Of a DNA stretch of 7,708 nt, positions 1-6,130 are shown one piece after another; position 1 is the stretch's first letter, and each line of letters begins with the position of its first letter. The translations under genes and the position numbers were made by a program. The stretch lies in NCBI GenBank assembly GCA_017501865.1, contig JAFVWD010000030.1, forward strand, positions 1 to 7,708. Direction: 5' to 3'. The stretch comes from Clostridia bacterium (lineage in GTDB: Bacteria > Bacillota > Clostridia > Oscillospirales > Acutalibacteraceae). Below the pieces are notes generated by a model. The model made no database searches. It was not told where the DNA came from and saw only the letters and a list, made by a program, of their open reading frames with translations.

Positions 1-16
1 ACTGTCCGAAGCCTAT
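1..16 (-). pseudogene. In-frame continuation of the galactosidase beyond its stop codon
   Basis: Directly after the TAA at 19-17, the same minus-strand frame reads Ile-Gly-Phe-Gly-Gln and stays open to the window edge. In full-length LacZ-type proteins the segment ...TPWA..GY/H is followed by Glu and then a short hydrophobic/aromatic-Gln stretch (as in GHEVAWEQ or GYEIGF-Q). The TAA therefore sits where a Glu codon (GAA) is expected, one G-to-T change away. This suggests these bases are the start of the old fifth-domain coding region. Only 16 bases are visible, so the claim rests on position and a five-residue resemblance recalled from the family. Confidence 0.5.
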
Positions 17-2104
17 TTAATAGCCCTTCGGAGCCCACGGAGTATCAACATTCTGATGAACTGTAACTGTTAAAAATGCGTTTTCTGTAAGAGTAAGCTC
101 CTCTAATTTAAAGAGGTCATACTCTTTTTCTTCCTGTGCATTAATATCCAATGACTCTATAACACCCTGCTTCAACAATTGTTTTCCGTTTGTAACCTGC
201 CATTTTAAGAAGCAGGTAGAAAGTGATGTATAATACAAGACACTCTTCACCTTTAACACACCGTTTTCAAATGACATTCTGAAAGGCTCGTACACCTTTT
301 TCATATCAAAATAGCCCGGTCTTAAAGAGCGATCAGCAAAAACAAGTCCGTCAATACAGCAAATACTGTTATTAGGGAAATCACCAAAATCTCCGCCGTA
401 ATAATAACGCGGGTTGCCATTATCATCAGGAACAGAAATTGAGTGGTCAGCAAATTCCCATATACAGCCGCCGCAGAAATTGTCGTACTTATCTACTAAT
501 TCCCAATAATCATAAACATCGCCTGTTGTCATTGAGCAAACATATTCGCACATATAGAAGGGCTTGCTGTATTGCTCGTCATTAAGATATTTATCTATAT
601 AAGTAACACCGGCATACATTCTGCTTTCGACATCTGAAATGTCGCTGAAATTCTCACCTTCAGGAACTGCTTTAAACTCAAGGTGAGAGTTCTCATAGTG
701 AACCAATGCATTTTCATCACGAGACTTAATATATTCTCTCATTGCTCTGTGGTTAACACCGCAACCACTTTCGTTACCGAGTGACCACATAATAACGCAC
801 CCGTGGTTCTTATCTCTTTCATAAAGAGTTTTTGCTCTGTCTACATAAGATAATTTCCAATCAGGAGAGGTTGAAAGATATGACCAACGTGTCCAATCCC
901 AATCTGACTCAGTATTAAAGCCCATACCGTGTGTTTCAATATCTGCTTCATTTATTATGTAGAAGCCGAGTGCTTCTGCTATATCATAAAAACGAGGGTC
1001 GTTCGGGTAATGTGAAGTTCTTATAGCATTTACATTTGCTCTTTTTAAAAGGAACAAATCTTTAACCATATCTGCCATTGAAACTGCATAACCGCCTGTA
1101 GGTGAATTGTCGTGACGGTTAATACCCCTGAGCTTTACTGCTTTGTTGTTTATAAGAAGCTTTTTATCTTTAATTTTTACCTCTCTGAGCGCTAATTGGA
1201 AAGGTATTATTTCATCATCCACTGTAATGAAAAGTGTATATACAAAAGGTGCTTCGTCATTCCACATAACAGGATTGGTAATTGGAAGTGTAAACTCTTC
1301 TTCTGTAACCTCGCCCTCATCTATGACATCACCTAACGGATTAACAACACCGTAAATTATGCCTTCGTCTGTATCAGTATCACACTTTATGCTAAGGGTA
1401 CACTCAGAGTAATCGTCATTAAAGCTCTGACGAATTTCTATATCCTTGAGGTAATTTGGATTTCTGCTTAATATGTAAACCTCTCTGAAAATACCTGAAA
1501 GGCGGAAATGGTCCTGATCTTCAAGATACGAACCGTCACACCATTTAAGAACAAGCACCTTAATTTCATTTTCACCTGTAGTAACATATTTAGTAATATC
1601 GAACTCGCTTGTCGAGTGACTTATCTGACTATAGCCTACAAATTCATTATTTATAAAAAGATAGAAGCACGAAGCAACACCCTCAAAGGTTATAATGCTT
1701 TTTCTTTCTGCCATATCTTCTGTAACAGTAAATTTCTTTGTATATAAGCCGCACGGATTTTCATCAGGTACAAACGGAGGGTCAACTTGGAAGGGATAAT
1801 AAAGATTTGAATAAAGAGGCTTGTCAAAAACGCCTATATCGTAAAGCTGAAAGCATTTTGGTACTTCCACCTTTACATTGTCCTCTTTCAGGCTCTCATC
1901 AGAAATCTCTGTATCATATAAATCTTCGAAGCTGTTAAAATATTTAAAATCCCACTCACCTGAAAGGTTCAGAAGATACTCTGAATTATTTCTATCACCT
2001 GAAAGTGCACTTTCAAGAGAGTCATACGGAATAAAATATGCTCTCGGAGGTAAAGTATTAATGTGAAGATTAGTTAAATCTTCATGGTAACGTGTAATTT
2101 TCAT
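17..2104 (-). CDS. lacZ: LacZ-like GH2 beta-galactosidase, C-terminally truncated (probable nonsense mutant)
   Basis: A glycoside hydrolase family 2 enzyme that would hydrolyse terminal beta-D-galactosides such as lactose. No signal peptide is seen, so it is probably cytoplasmic. In order: N-terminal jelly-roll domain with the sugar-binding motif DGSYLEDQDHFRLSGIFREV (residues 190-209; D190 matches E. coli D201), an immunoglobulin-like domain, then the TIM barrel with IRTSHYPNDPRFYD (361-374), NEADIETHGM (385-394), acid/base E445 in WSLGNESG, nucleophile E520 in YMCEYVCSM, and W549 in CIWEFADHS. The last stretch, ending TPWAPKGY, is the end of the fourth domain. E. coli LacZ has 1023 residues; here the final domain, which supplies W999 to the active site, is missing. 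The frame stops at TAA (17-19), but the following codons read IGFGQ, which resembles the family continuation (see 1-16). Start ATG at 2104 is preceded by AGGGTGAT 4 nt upstream. Family certain; activity of the truncated form doubtful. A LacL/LacM-like split enzyme is the alternative. Confidence 0.9.
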   Translation of the reverse strand: MKITRYHEDLTNLHINTLPPRAYFIPYDSLESALSGDRNNSEYLLNLSGEWDFKYFNSFEDLYDTEISDESLKEDNVKVEVPKCFQLYDIGVFDKPLYSNLYYPFQVDPPFVPDENPCGLYTKKFTVTEDMAERKSIITFEGVASCFYLFINNEFVGYSQISHSTSEFDITKYVTTGENEIKVLVLKWCDGSYLEDQDHFRLSGIFREVYILSRNPNYLKDIEIRQSFNDDYSECTLSIKCDTDTDEGIIYGVVNPLGDVIDEGEVTEEEFTLPITNPVMWNDEAPFVYTLFITVDDEIIPFQLALREVKIKDKKLLINNKAVKLRGINRHDNSPTGGYAVSMADMVKDLFLLKRANVNAIRTSHYPNDPRFYDIAEALGFYIINEADIETHGMGFNTESDWDWTRWSYLSTSPDWKLSYVDRAKTLYERDKNHGCVIMWSLGNESGCGVNHRAMREYIKSRDENALVHYENSHLEFKAVPEGENFSDISDVESRMYAGVTYIDKYLNDEQYSKPFYMCEYVCSMTTGDVYDYWELVDKYDNFCGGCIWEFADHSISVPDDNGNPRYYYGGDFGDFPNNSICCIDGLVFADRSLRPGYFDMKKVYEPFRMSFENGVLKVKSVLYYTSLSTCFLKWQVTNGKQLLKQGVIESLDINAQEEKEYDLFKLEELTLTENAFLTVTVHQNVDTPWAPKGY

Positions 2105-2108
2105 AAAA

Positions 2109-2115
2109 TCACCCT
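2109..2115 (-). promoter_or_regulatory. Ribosome binding site of the galactosidase
   Basis: The minus strand reads AGGGTGA, followed by TTTT and then the ATG at 2104. It matches the 3' part of the AGGAGGTGAT consensus at a workable distance and supports that start. Confidence 0.65.
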
Positions 2116-2119
2116 ACTT

Positions 2120-2141
2120 TTAGAATATAGATTTATTCTAA
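2120..2141. promoter_or_regulatory. 22-bp palindrome over the galactosidase -10: candidate operator
   Basis: A perfect 8-bp inverted repeat, TTAGAATA-N6-TATTCTAA, covers the -10 box (2135-2140) and the expected transcription start near 2128 of the minus-strand galactosidase promoter. A dimeric repressor bound here would block RNA polymerase. The half-site TAGAAT fits the half-site of the published E. coli Lrp consensus (YAGHAW...WTDCTR), but the gap is 8 bp instead of 3. The adjacent Lrp-type gene is one candidate binder; a LacI-type or other repressor elsewhere is another. Binding is inferred. Confidence 0.5.
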
Positions 2142-2163
2142 CATTTATAATACTGTTTGTAAA
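2135..2163 (-). promoter_or_regulatory. Promoter of the galactosidase gene
   Basis: On the minus strand, TTTACA (-35, 2163-2158) and TAGAAT (-10, 2140-2135) are separated by exactly 17 bp, and each hexamer differs from the sigma-A consensus at one position. The transcript would start near 2128, giving a leader of about 23 nt before the ATG at 2104. Confidence 0.7.
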
Positions 2164-2184
2164 GAGAAATAGCTGTATGAATAA

Positions 2185-2213
2185 TTGACAAATCGCTATT
2201 ATTTTAGTATTAT
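2185..2213 (+). promoter_or_regulatory. Promoter of the Lrp regulator-aminotransferase operon
   Basis: A perfect -35 TTGACA (2185-2190), a 17-bp spacer and -10 TATTAT (2208-2213, five of six) form a strong sigma-A-type promoter. Transcription would start near 2220, about 39 nt before the ATG. It diverges from the galactosidase promoter, with only 21 bp between the two -35 boxes. Confidence 0.75.
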
Positions 2214-2219
2214 ATTACA
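2205..2219 (+). promoter_or_regulatory. Possible Lrp-type autoregulatory site over the -10 box
   Basis: TAGTAT-TAT-ATTACA matches the 15-bp E. coli Lrp consensus YAGHAWATTWTDCTR at 11 of 15 positions, with a complete left half-site, and overlaps the -10 of the regulator's own promoter. Lrp/AsnC proteins commonly repress their own genes. The sequence is AT-rich, so a chance match is a real possibility. Confidence 0.25.
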
Positions 2220-2245
2220 CGATTTATTTTACACCGATAATTGTT

Positions 2246-2250
2246 AGGAG
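2246..2250 (+). promoter_or_regulatory. Ribosome binding site fixing the start of the Lrp-family gene
   Basis: AGGAG lies 8 nt upstream of the ATG at 2259. The in-frame TTG at 2241 would place this Shine-Dalgarno inside the coding region, so 2259 is the preferred start. Confidence 0.8.
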
Positions 2251-2258
2251 TAATTCGT

Positions 2259-2741
2259 ATGAAATCAGAAATTTTAAAGCTTTTATGTCGAAATGCACGA
2301 TATACAAACGAGGAATTGGCAGTTATGCTTGACAGTGATGAAAAAACAGTAGCTGCTACAATTGAAGAATTAGAAAAAGAGGGCTATATAAGAGGCTACA
2401 AGGCTGTTATAGACTGGGACAGACTTGGCGATGCTTATGTTTCTGCAATTGTTGAGTTGAATGTTGTACCTAAAGCAGATCTCGGATTTGAAGAGGTTGC
2501 CGAAAAAGTTATGTCTTACCACGAGGTAGAATCAGTTTATTTAATGTCAGGCTCTTATGACCTCAACGTTGTTGTTAAAGGTAAAACTCTGCAGGATGTT
2601 GCCAGGTTTGTTGCAAGAGAGCTTGCCACTATTGATTCTGTAACATCTACAACAACACATTTTGTTATGAGAAGATACAAAGAAATGGATGTTCATTTGT
2701 GTGATATGGAACACGATGACAGGGGGCAATTTTTATTATGA
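2259..2741 (+). CDS. Lrp/AsnC-family transcriptional regulator
   Basis: A 160-residue DNA-binding regulator of the feast/famine (Lrp/AsnC) family, whose members sense amino acids and bind DNA as dimers and higher oligomers. Residues 1-50 form the winged helix-turn-helix (ILKLLCRNARYTNEELAVML, then the recognition helix around DEKTVAATIEELEKEGYIRGY). Residues about 62-140 form the RAM effector domain, with the characteristic turn SGSYDLNVVVKG (97-108) and a final strand near TTTHFVMRRYKE. About 20 residues follow the usual end, giving an acidic, His/Asp-rich tail (EMDVHLCDMEHDDRGQ). Its TGA overlaps the ATG of the aminotransferase by 4 bp, so the two are co-transcribed and translationally coupled. 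This pairing suggests control of amino-acid turnover and perhaps a response to the aminotransferase's substrate. It could also act on the divergent galactosidase promoter. The effector is not predictable from sequence. Confidence 0.9.
   Translation: MKSEILKLLCRNARYTNEELAVMLDSDEKTVAATIEELEKEGYIRGYKAVIDWDRLGDAYVSAIVELNVVPKADLGFEEVAEKVMSYHEVESVYLMSGSYDLNVVVKGKTLQDVARFVARELATIDSVTSTTTHFVMRRYKEMDVHLCDMEHDDRGQFLL
2721..2726 (+). promoter_or_regulatory. Ribosome binding site of the aminotransferase, inside the regulator gene
   Basis: AGGGGG lies 11 nt before the ATG at 2738, within the last codons of the regulator. Together with the ATGA stop/start overlap at 2738-2741 it supports coupled translation. 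Confidence 0.6.
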
Positions 2742-3916
2742 TAGATTACGGTAAAGTTTTAAATCCAACCGTAACAGAAATAAAGCCTTCGGGTATAAGA
2801 AAGTTTTTTGATATTGCCGAAACAATGGAGGATGTTATATCTTTAGGTGTTGGTGAACCTGATTTCCAGACTCCCTGGAAAATAAGAAAAGCCGGCATCA
2901 ACTCACTTGAACGCGGCAAAACAAAATACAGTGCTAACAAAGGCTTAGGGCTTCTGCGCCTCGAAATTTCTCGTTATTTAGAAAGAAAATATTCGCTCAG
3001 CTACAACCCTGACACAGAAATCCTTGTTACTGTAGGCGGAAGTGAAGCCATAGACGGTGCTATAAGAGCAATTGTCACTCCCGGAGACGAGGTTATAATC
3101 CCCCAACCGAGCTATGTATGCTACGAGCCCGTTACACGCCTTGCAGGGGGTATTCCGGTCATTATTGAAACCAAGGCAGAAAATGACTTCAAGGTAACAA
3201 AAGAAGAGCTTAAAAGCGTAATTACACCAAAAACAAAAGCTTTAATACTTCCCTACCCCTGTAACCCAACAGGTGCAGTTATGGAAAAGGAAGATTTAGA
3301 GGCACTTTACGATGTAATAAAAGATACAAACATAATTGTTATTTCAGACGAAATTTACTCCGAGCTCACTTACGGTGAGACTCCGCACACACCTGTTGCT
3401 TCGCTTGATTGCTTCTACGACAGAACAATTACGATAAACGGCTTTTCCAAGGCTTTCTCTATGACAGGTTGGCGTCTCGGCTACTGTTGCGGGCCTGAAG
3501 AAATTTTAAGTCAGATAACAAAAATACACCAATACAACATTATGTGTGCGCCGACTACCTCTCAGTATGCGGCAATTGAAGCTTTAAGAAGCTGTGATGA
3601 AGAGGTTGAAAGTATGCACGCGGAATACGACAGAAGAAGAAAGCTTATAGTAAACGGCTTCAATAAAATAGGGTTGACCTGCCGTGAACCAAAGGGTGCC
3701 TTTTACTCCTTCCCTTGCATAGAAAGCACAGGTCTTACAAGTGAAGAATTCTGCGAAAGACTTTTGAGAGAAAAAAAGGTCGCTGTAGTCCCCGGTACTG
3801 CATTCGGTCAGGGTGGCGAAGGCTTTATAAGAGCATCTTACTGCTATTCAGTTGAACACATTATAAAAGCTCTTAAAAGAATTGAGGAATTTGTTACTGA
3901 ATTAGAAACAAAATAA
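2738..3916 (+). CDS. PLP-dependent class I/II aminotransferase (aspartate/aromatic aminotransferase-like)
   Basis: A 392-residue fold-type I aminotransferase, of usual length for the family, that would move an amino group between an amino acid and a 2-oxo acid in the cytoplasm. Visible motifs: SLGVGEPDFQTP (35-46), the phosphate-binding GGSEA (100-104), Y126 stacking on PLP, NPTG (N176-G179), SDEIYSELTYG (D204 binding the pyridine nitrogen, Y207), the Schiff-base lysine K238 in NGFSKAFSMTGWRLGY, R246 contacting the phosphate, and R365 in GFIRASY for the substrate alpha-carboxylate. All key residues are present, so it should be active. The sequence resembles the broad subgroup annotated as aspartate, aromatic (AraT/PatA-like) or general aminotransferase; substrate cannot be fixed from sequence alone. 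It is the second gene of an operon with the Lrp-type regulator and ends just before a hairpin terminator. Confidence 0.92.
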   Translation: MIDYGKVLNPTVTEIKPSGIRKFFDIAETMEDVISLGVGEPDFQTPWKIRKAGINSLERGKTKYSANKGLGLLRLEISRYLERKYSLSYNPDTEILVTVGGSEAIDGAIRAIVTPGDEVIIPQPSYVCYEPVTRLAGGIPVIIETKAENDFKVTKEELKSVITPKTKALILPYPCNPTGAVMEKEDLEALYDVIKDTNIIVISDEIYSELTYGETPHTPVASLDCFYDRTITINGFSKAFSMTGWRLGYCCGPEEILSQITKIHQYNIMCAPTTSQYAAIEALRSCDEEVESMHAEYDRRRKLIVNGFNKIGLTCREPKGAFYSFPCIESTGLTSEEFCERLLREKKVAVVPGTAFGQGGEGFIRASYCYSVEHIIKALKRIEEFVTELETK

Positions 3917-3921
3917 ATGAA

Positions 3922-3955
3922 ACGGCTGTAAAAAACATCAGTTTTTTACAGCCGT
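3922..3955. terminator. Bidirectional Rho-independent terminator between convergent genes
   Basis: A perfect 15-bp inverted repeat (ACGGCTGTAAAAAAC / GTTTTTTACAGCCGT) encloses a 4-nt ATCA loop. It starts 5 nt after the aminotransferase stop and is followed on the plus strand by CTTTATATT. Read on the minus strand the hairpin is followed by TTCATTTATTTTG, so it can also terminate the oxidoreductase transcript, which ends at 3985. Confidence 0.85.
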
Positions 3956-3984
3956 CTTTATATTCAATTAAAATATAGCGCGAA

Positions 3985-6066
3985 TTATAATTTCATTGCA
4001 ACATCCCAAGCCTGCCAGATAACAGTTCTGAGACTTCCAACCTTAAATGCATCGCCGATAACGTGAACGTGCTTACTCTTTTCAGCAACAGGAGCTGAGT
4101 TATAACCAACTGAAAGAATTACATTGTCAGCAGGAATTGTTTCTGTCTTGCCGTCCTTAGTCATAATAGTTACACTATTATCTGTAATTTCAGTTGTTTT
4201 TGATTCGAGATAAACAGGAACATTCTTTGCCTTGAAGTAATCACGAAGATAGCTTGTATTAGCAAGAGCAATACCCGGAGTTGTAATAAGGTCATCCTGC
4301 ATTTCAACAATAGCAACCTTTTTGCCATATGTTCTGTGGAGCTCAAGTGCAATTTCACAACCTGTAAGACCACCGCCGATAACAACAACGTTGTCACCTG
4401 CTTTTGACATATCGCCTAAAAGGAAATCAACTGCTTCAATTGCTTTGTCTGCACCCTTAATCAGGATTTTCTTTGCAGTAGCACCTGTAGCAACAATAAC
4501 CTCATCTGCATTAAGAGAAGCTACATCCTTAACCTCATTGTTCATATGAATGGTAATTGCGTCGTACTTTTTAACCTCGCGGTTATACCAAGCAATAAGG
4601 TCACGGTCTTTTTCTTTATATGTAGGAGCAGCTGCAGCAATAAATACACCGCCTAATTTGTCTGTCTTTTCATAAAGATCAACCTTGTGTCCGCGTTGAG
4701 CGCAAACAATAGCAGCTTCCATACCACCTATACCGCCACCGATGATAGCGATTTTCTTTGACTTCTTAGCAGGTTCAATTTTATATTTCTTAGACTGCAT
4801 TGTTTTCGGGTTAAGAGCACAACGCGAAAGTCCCATTGTATCCTTGAGGTCCTGTGTATTTGCATGGCCTTTTGATGACGAGAAATTAAAGCAACCGCTG
4901 TGACAGCAAATACAAGGTTTAATGTCTTCAATTCTGTCATCAATAATTTTTGTAATCCATTCAGGGTCAACAAGGAACTGACGAGCAACACCCACACCGT
5001 CAATTTTGCCATCCTTAATTGCATCTGCTGCAATTGCAGGGTCCATTCTACCTGCGCAAACAACAGGAATATCTACAAACTCTTTGATGTGCGCAACATC
5101 ATCGAGGTTACAGTTTTCAGGCATATACATAGGCGGATGTGCCCAATACCATGAGTCATATGTACCATTATCAGCATTAAGCATATCGTAGCCTGCATCC
5201 TGAAGATACTTAGCAGCCTTTTCAGATTCAGCCATTGCACGACCTGCTTCTTTATAATCCTTACCTTCTACTTCGTCAGGCATTGCACCTTCGCAGAAGC
5301 CCTTCATTTTTGACTCAACAGAGTAACGAAGAGATACAGGGTAATCCTTACCGCAGGTTTCTTTAATAGCCTTTACAACCTCAGTTGCGAAACGATAACG
5401 ATTTTCAAAGCTACCGCCGTAATTGTCTGTACGTTTATTAAAGAATTCAATTGCAAACTGGTCCAAAAGATAACCCTCGTGAACAGCGTGAACTTCAACA
5501 CCGTCAACACCGGCATCCATACAAAGCTTTGCAGTTTTTGCAAATGCTTCTATAATTTCGTGAATCTGCTCAACTGTCATTTCAGGACAGATAATATCAT
5601 GTGCCCAACGTGACGGTTGTTCACTCGGAGAAGCTAATTCGTGAGATGTGTCAAGAATAGGCTTAACAAGTGCACGTGTGAATTTATTTTTGTGGAGTGG
5701 TGCAACAAGCTCAGTAATAGCCCATGAACGGCCCATACCTGCAGTAAGCTGAACAAAAAGCTTAGCACCTGTTTTATGAATTTCGTCCATAAACTCTTTG
5801 AGCTCTTCAAACATTTTAGGATTCTGCCAGAGCCATTTCCCCCAAAAGGTATCTCTTAAAGGAGCAATACCAGGAATAATAAGACCAACATTGTTGTTAG
5901 CTCTTTCTAAAAAAAGTTTAGCCGCTTCCTTGTCAAAATGGCAACCGCCGAGCTCAAACCAACCGAAAAGTGAAGTACCACCCATAGGGCACATAACAAT
6001 TCTGTTTTTGATTTCAACATTACCGATTTTCCAAGGTGTGAACAAAGAATCATATTGTTGATTCAT
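3985..6066 (-). CDS. Enoate reductase / 2,4-dienoyl-CoA reductase-type FMN-[4Fe-4S]-FAD oxidoreductase
   Basis: A 693-residue NAD(P)H-dependent Old Yellow Enzyme-type flavoprotein that would reduce the C=C bond of an alpha,beta-unsaturated acid or acyl-CoA. Residues 1 to about 375 form the FMN-binding TIM barrel: start LFTPWKIGNVEIKNRIV, QLTAGMGRS (106-114), EVHAVHEGYLLDQF (191-204) with Y199 at the place of the catalytic Tyr of E. coli FadH, and NKRTDNYGGSFENRYRF (210-226). C385, C388, C392 and C416 are the four cluster ligands. A Rossmann FAD site follows (GGGIGG 443-448, acidic E466), then a second for the nicotinamide cofactor (GGGLTG 564-569, E588; the acid suggests NADH). The C-terminal VIGDAFKVGSLRTVIWQAW closes the FAD site. 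Relatives include clostridial 2-enoate reductases and the bile-acid enzymes BaiCD/BaiH. The segment NADNGTYDSWYWAHPP (297-312) looks enoate-reductase-like, but substrate is inferred. Start 6066 is preferred over ATG 6078 because of Shine-Dalgarno spacing. The gene is monocistronic with its own promoter. Confidence 0.9.
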   Translation of the reverse strand: MNQQYDSLFTPWKIGNVEIKNRIVMCPMGGTSLFGWFELGGCHFDKEAAKLFLERANNNVGLIIPGIAPLRDTFWGKWLWQNPKMFEELKEFMDEIHKTGAKLFVQLTAGMGRSWAITELVAPLHKNKFTRALVKPILDTSHELASPSEQPSRWAHDIICPEMTVEQIHEIIEAFAKTAKLCMDAGVDGVEVHAVHEGYLLDQFAIEFFNKRTDNYGGSFENRYRFATEVVKAIKETCGKDYPVSLRYSVESKMKGFCEGAMPDEVEGKDYKEAGRAMAESEKAAKYLQDAGYDMLNADNGTYDSWYWAHPPMYMPENCNLDDVAHIKEFVDIPVVCAGRMDPAIAADAIKDGKIDGVGVARQFLVDPEWITKIIDDRIEDIKPCICCHSGCFNFSSSKGHANTQDLKDTMGLSRCALNPKTMQSKKYKIEPAKKSKKIAIIGGGIGGMEAAIVCAQRGHKVDLYEKTDKLGGVFIAAAAPTYKEKDRDLIAWYNREVKKYDAITIHMNNEVKDVASLNADEVIVATGATAKKILIKGADKAIEAVDFLLGDMSKAGDNVVVIGGGLTGCEIALELHRTYGKKVAIVEMQDDLITTPGIALANTSYLRDYFKAKNVPVYLESKTTEITDNSVTIMTKDGKTETIPADNVILSVGYNSAPVAEKSKHVHVIGDAFKVGSLRTVIWQAWDVAMKL

Positions 6067-6077
6067 CAAAACACACA

Positions 6078-6082
6078 TCCTT
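6078..6082 (-). promoter_or_regulatory. Ribosome binding site deciding the oxidoreductase start
   Basis: The minus strand reads AAGGA at 6082-6078, 11 nt before the ATG at 6066. For the upstream ATG at 6078 the same purines would touch the start codon, so translation from 6066 (MNQQYDSLF...) is more likely. The spacing is slightly long. Confidence 0.55.
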
Positions 6083-6089
6083 CATTATA

Positions 6090-6110
6090 TTATACATATA
6101 TAGTGTATAA
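6090..6110. promoter_or_regulatory. 21-bp palindrome over the oxidoreductase -10: candidate operator
   Basis: A perfect 7-bp inverted repeat, TTATACA-N7-TGTATAA, covers the -10 box (6102-6107) and the likely start point (about 6095) of the minus-strand oxidoreductase promoter. The position is typical of repressor sites, for example of TetR- or MarR-family proteins. No such regulator is encoded in the window. The half-site differs from that at 2120-2141. The region is very AT-rich, so some palindromy is expected by chance. Confidence 0.45.
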
Positions 6111-6130
6111 AAAACTACGTGTAAAGTCAA
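6102..6130 (-). promoter_or_regulatory. Promoter of the oxidoreductase gene
   Basis: The minus strand carries TTGACT (-35, 6130-6125; five of six), a 17-bp spacer and TACACT (-10, 6107-6102; four of six). The predicted start is near 6095, giving a leader of about 29 nt to the ATG at 6066. Perfect TATAAT hexamers further downstream (6094-6089 and 6089-6084) lack a -35 and would start the RNA at or after the ribosome binding site. Confidence 0.6.

Noticed and set aside
17..19. TAA read as a sense codon (stop-codon reassignment)
   Set aside because: The aminotransferase, the oxidoreductase and the mannosidase all end at TAA at family-typical positions, so TAA is a normal stop here.
1143..2066. 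Several short plus-strand open frames opposite the galactosidase
   Set aside because: All lie antisense to a continuous GH2 coding sequence, lack Shine-Dalgarno sequences and resemble no known protein.
2181..2243. Direct repeat ATAATTG at 2181-2187 and 2237-2243
   Set aside because: Seven AT-rich bases repeated 56 bp apart is expected by chance in this spacer.
2241..2258. Upstream TTG start for the Lrp-family gene, adding MLGVIR
   Set aside because: The only good Shine-Dalgarno (2246-2250) lies inside this extension and is correctly spaced for the ATG at 2259; the family normally begins close to the helix-turn-helix.
4728..5063. 111-codon minus-strand frame inside the oxidoreductase gene
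   Set aside because: It overlaps conserved oxidoreductase sequence in another frame, and its composition is Leu/Gln-rich low-complexity translation.
6084..6094. Perfect TATAAT hexamers as the -10 of the oxidoreductase
   Set aside because: No acceptable -35 lies 16-18 bp upstream, and RNA would begin at or after the ribosome binding site. TTGACT-17-TACACT fits better.
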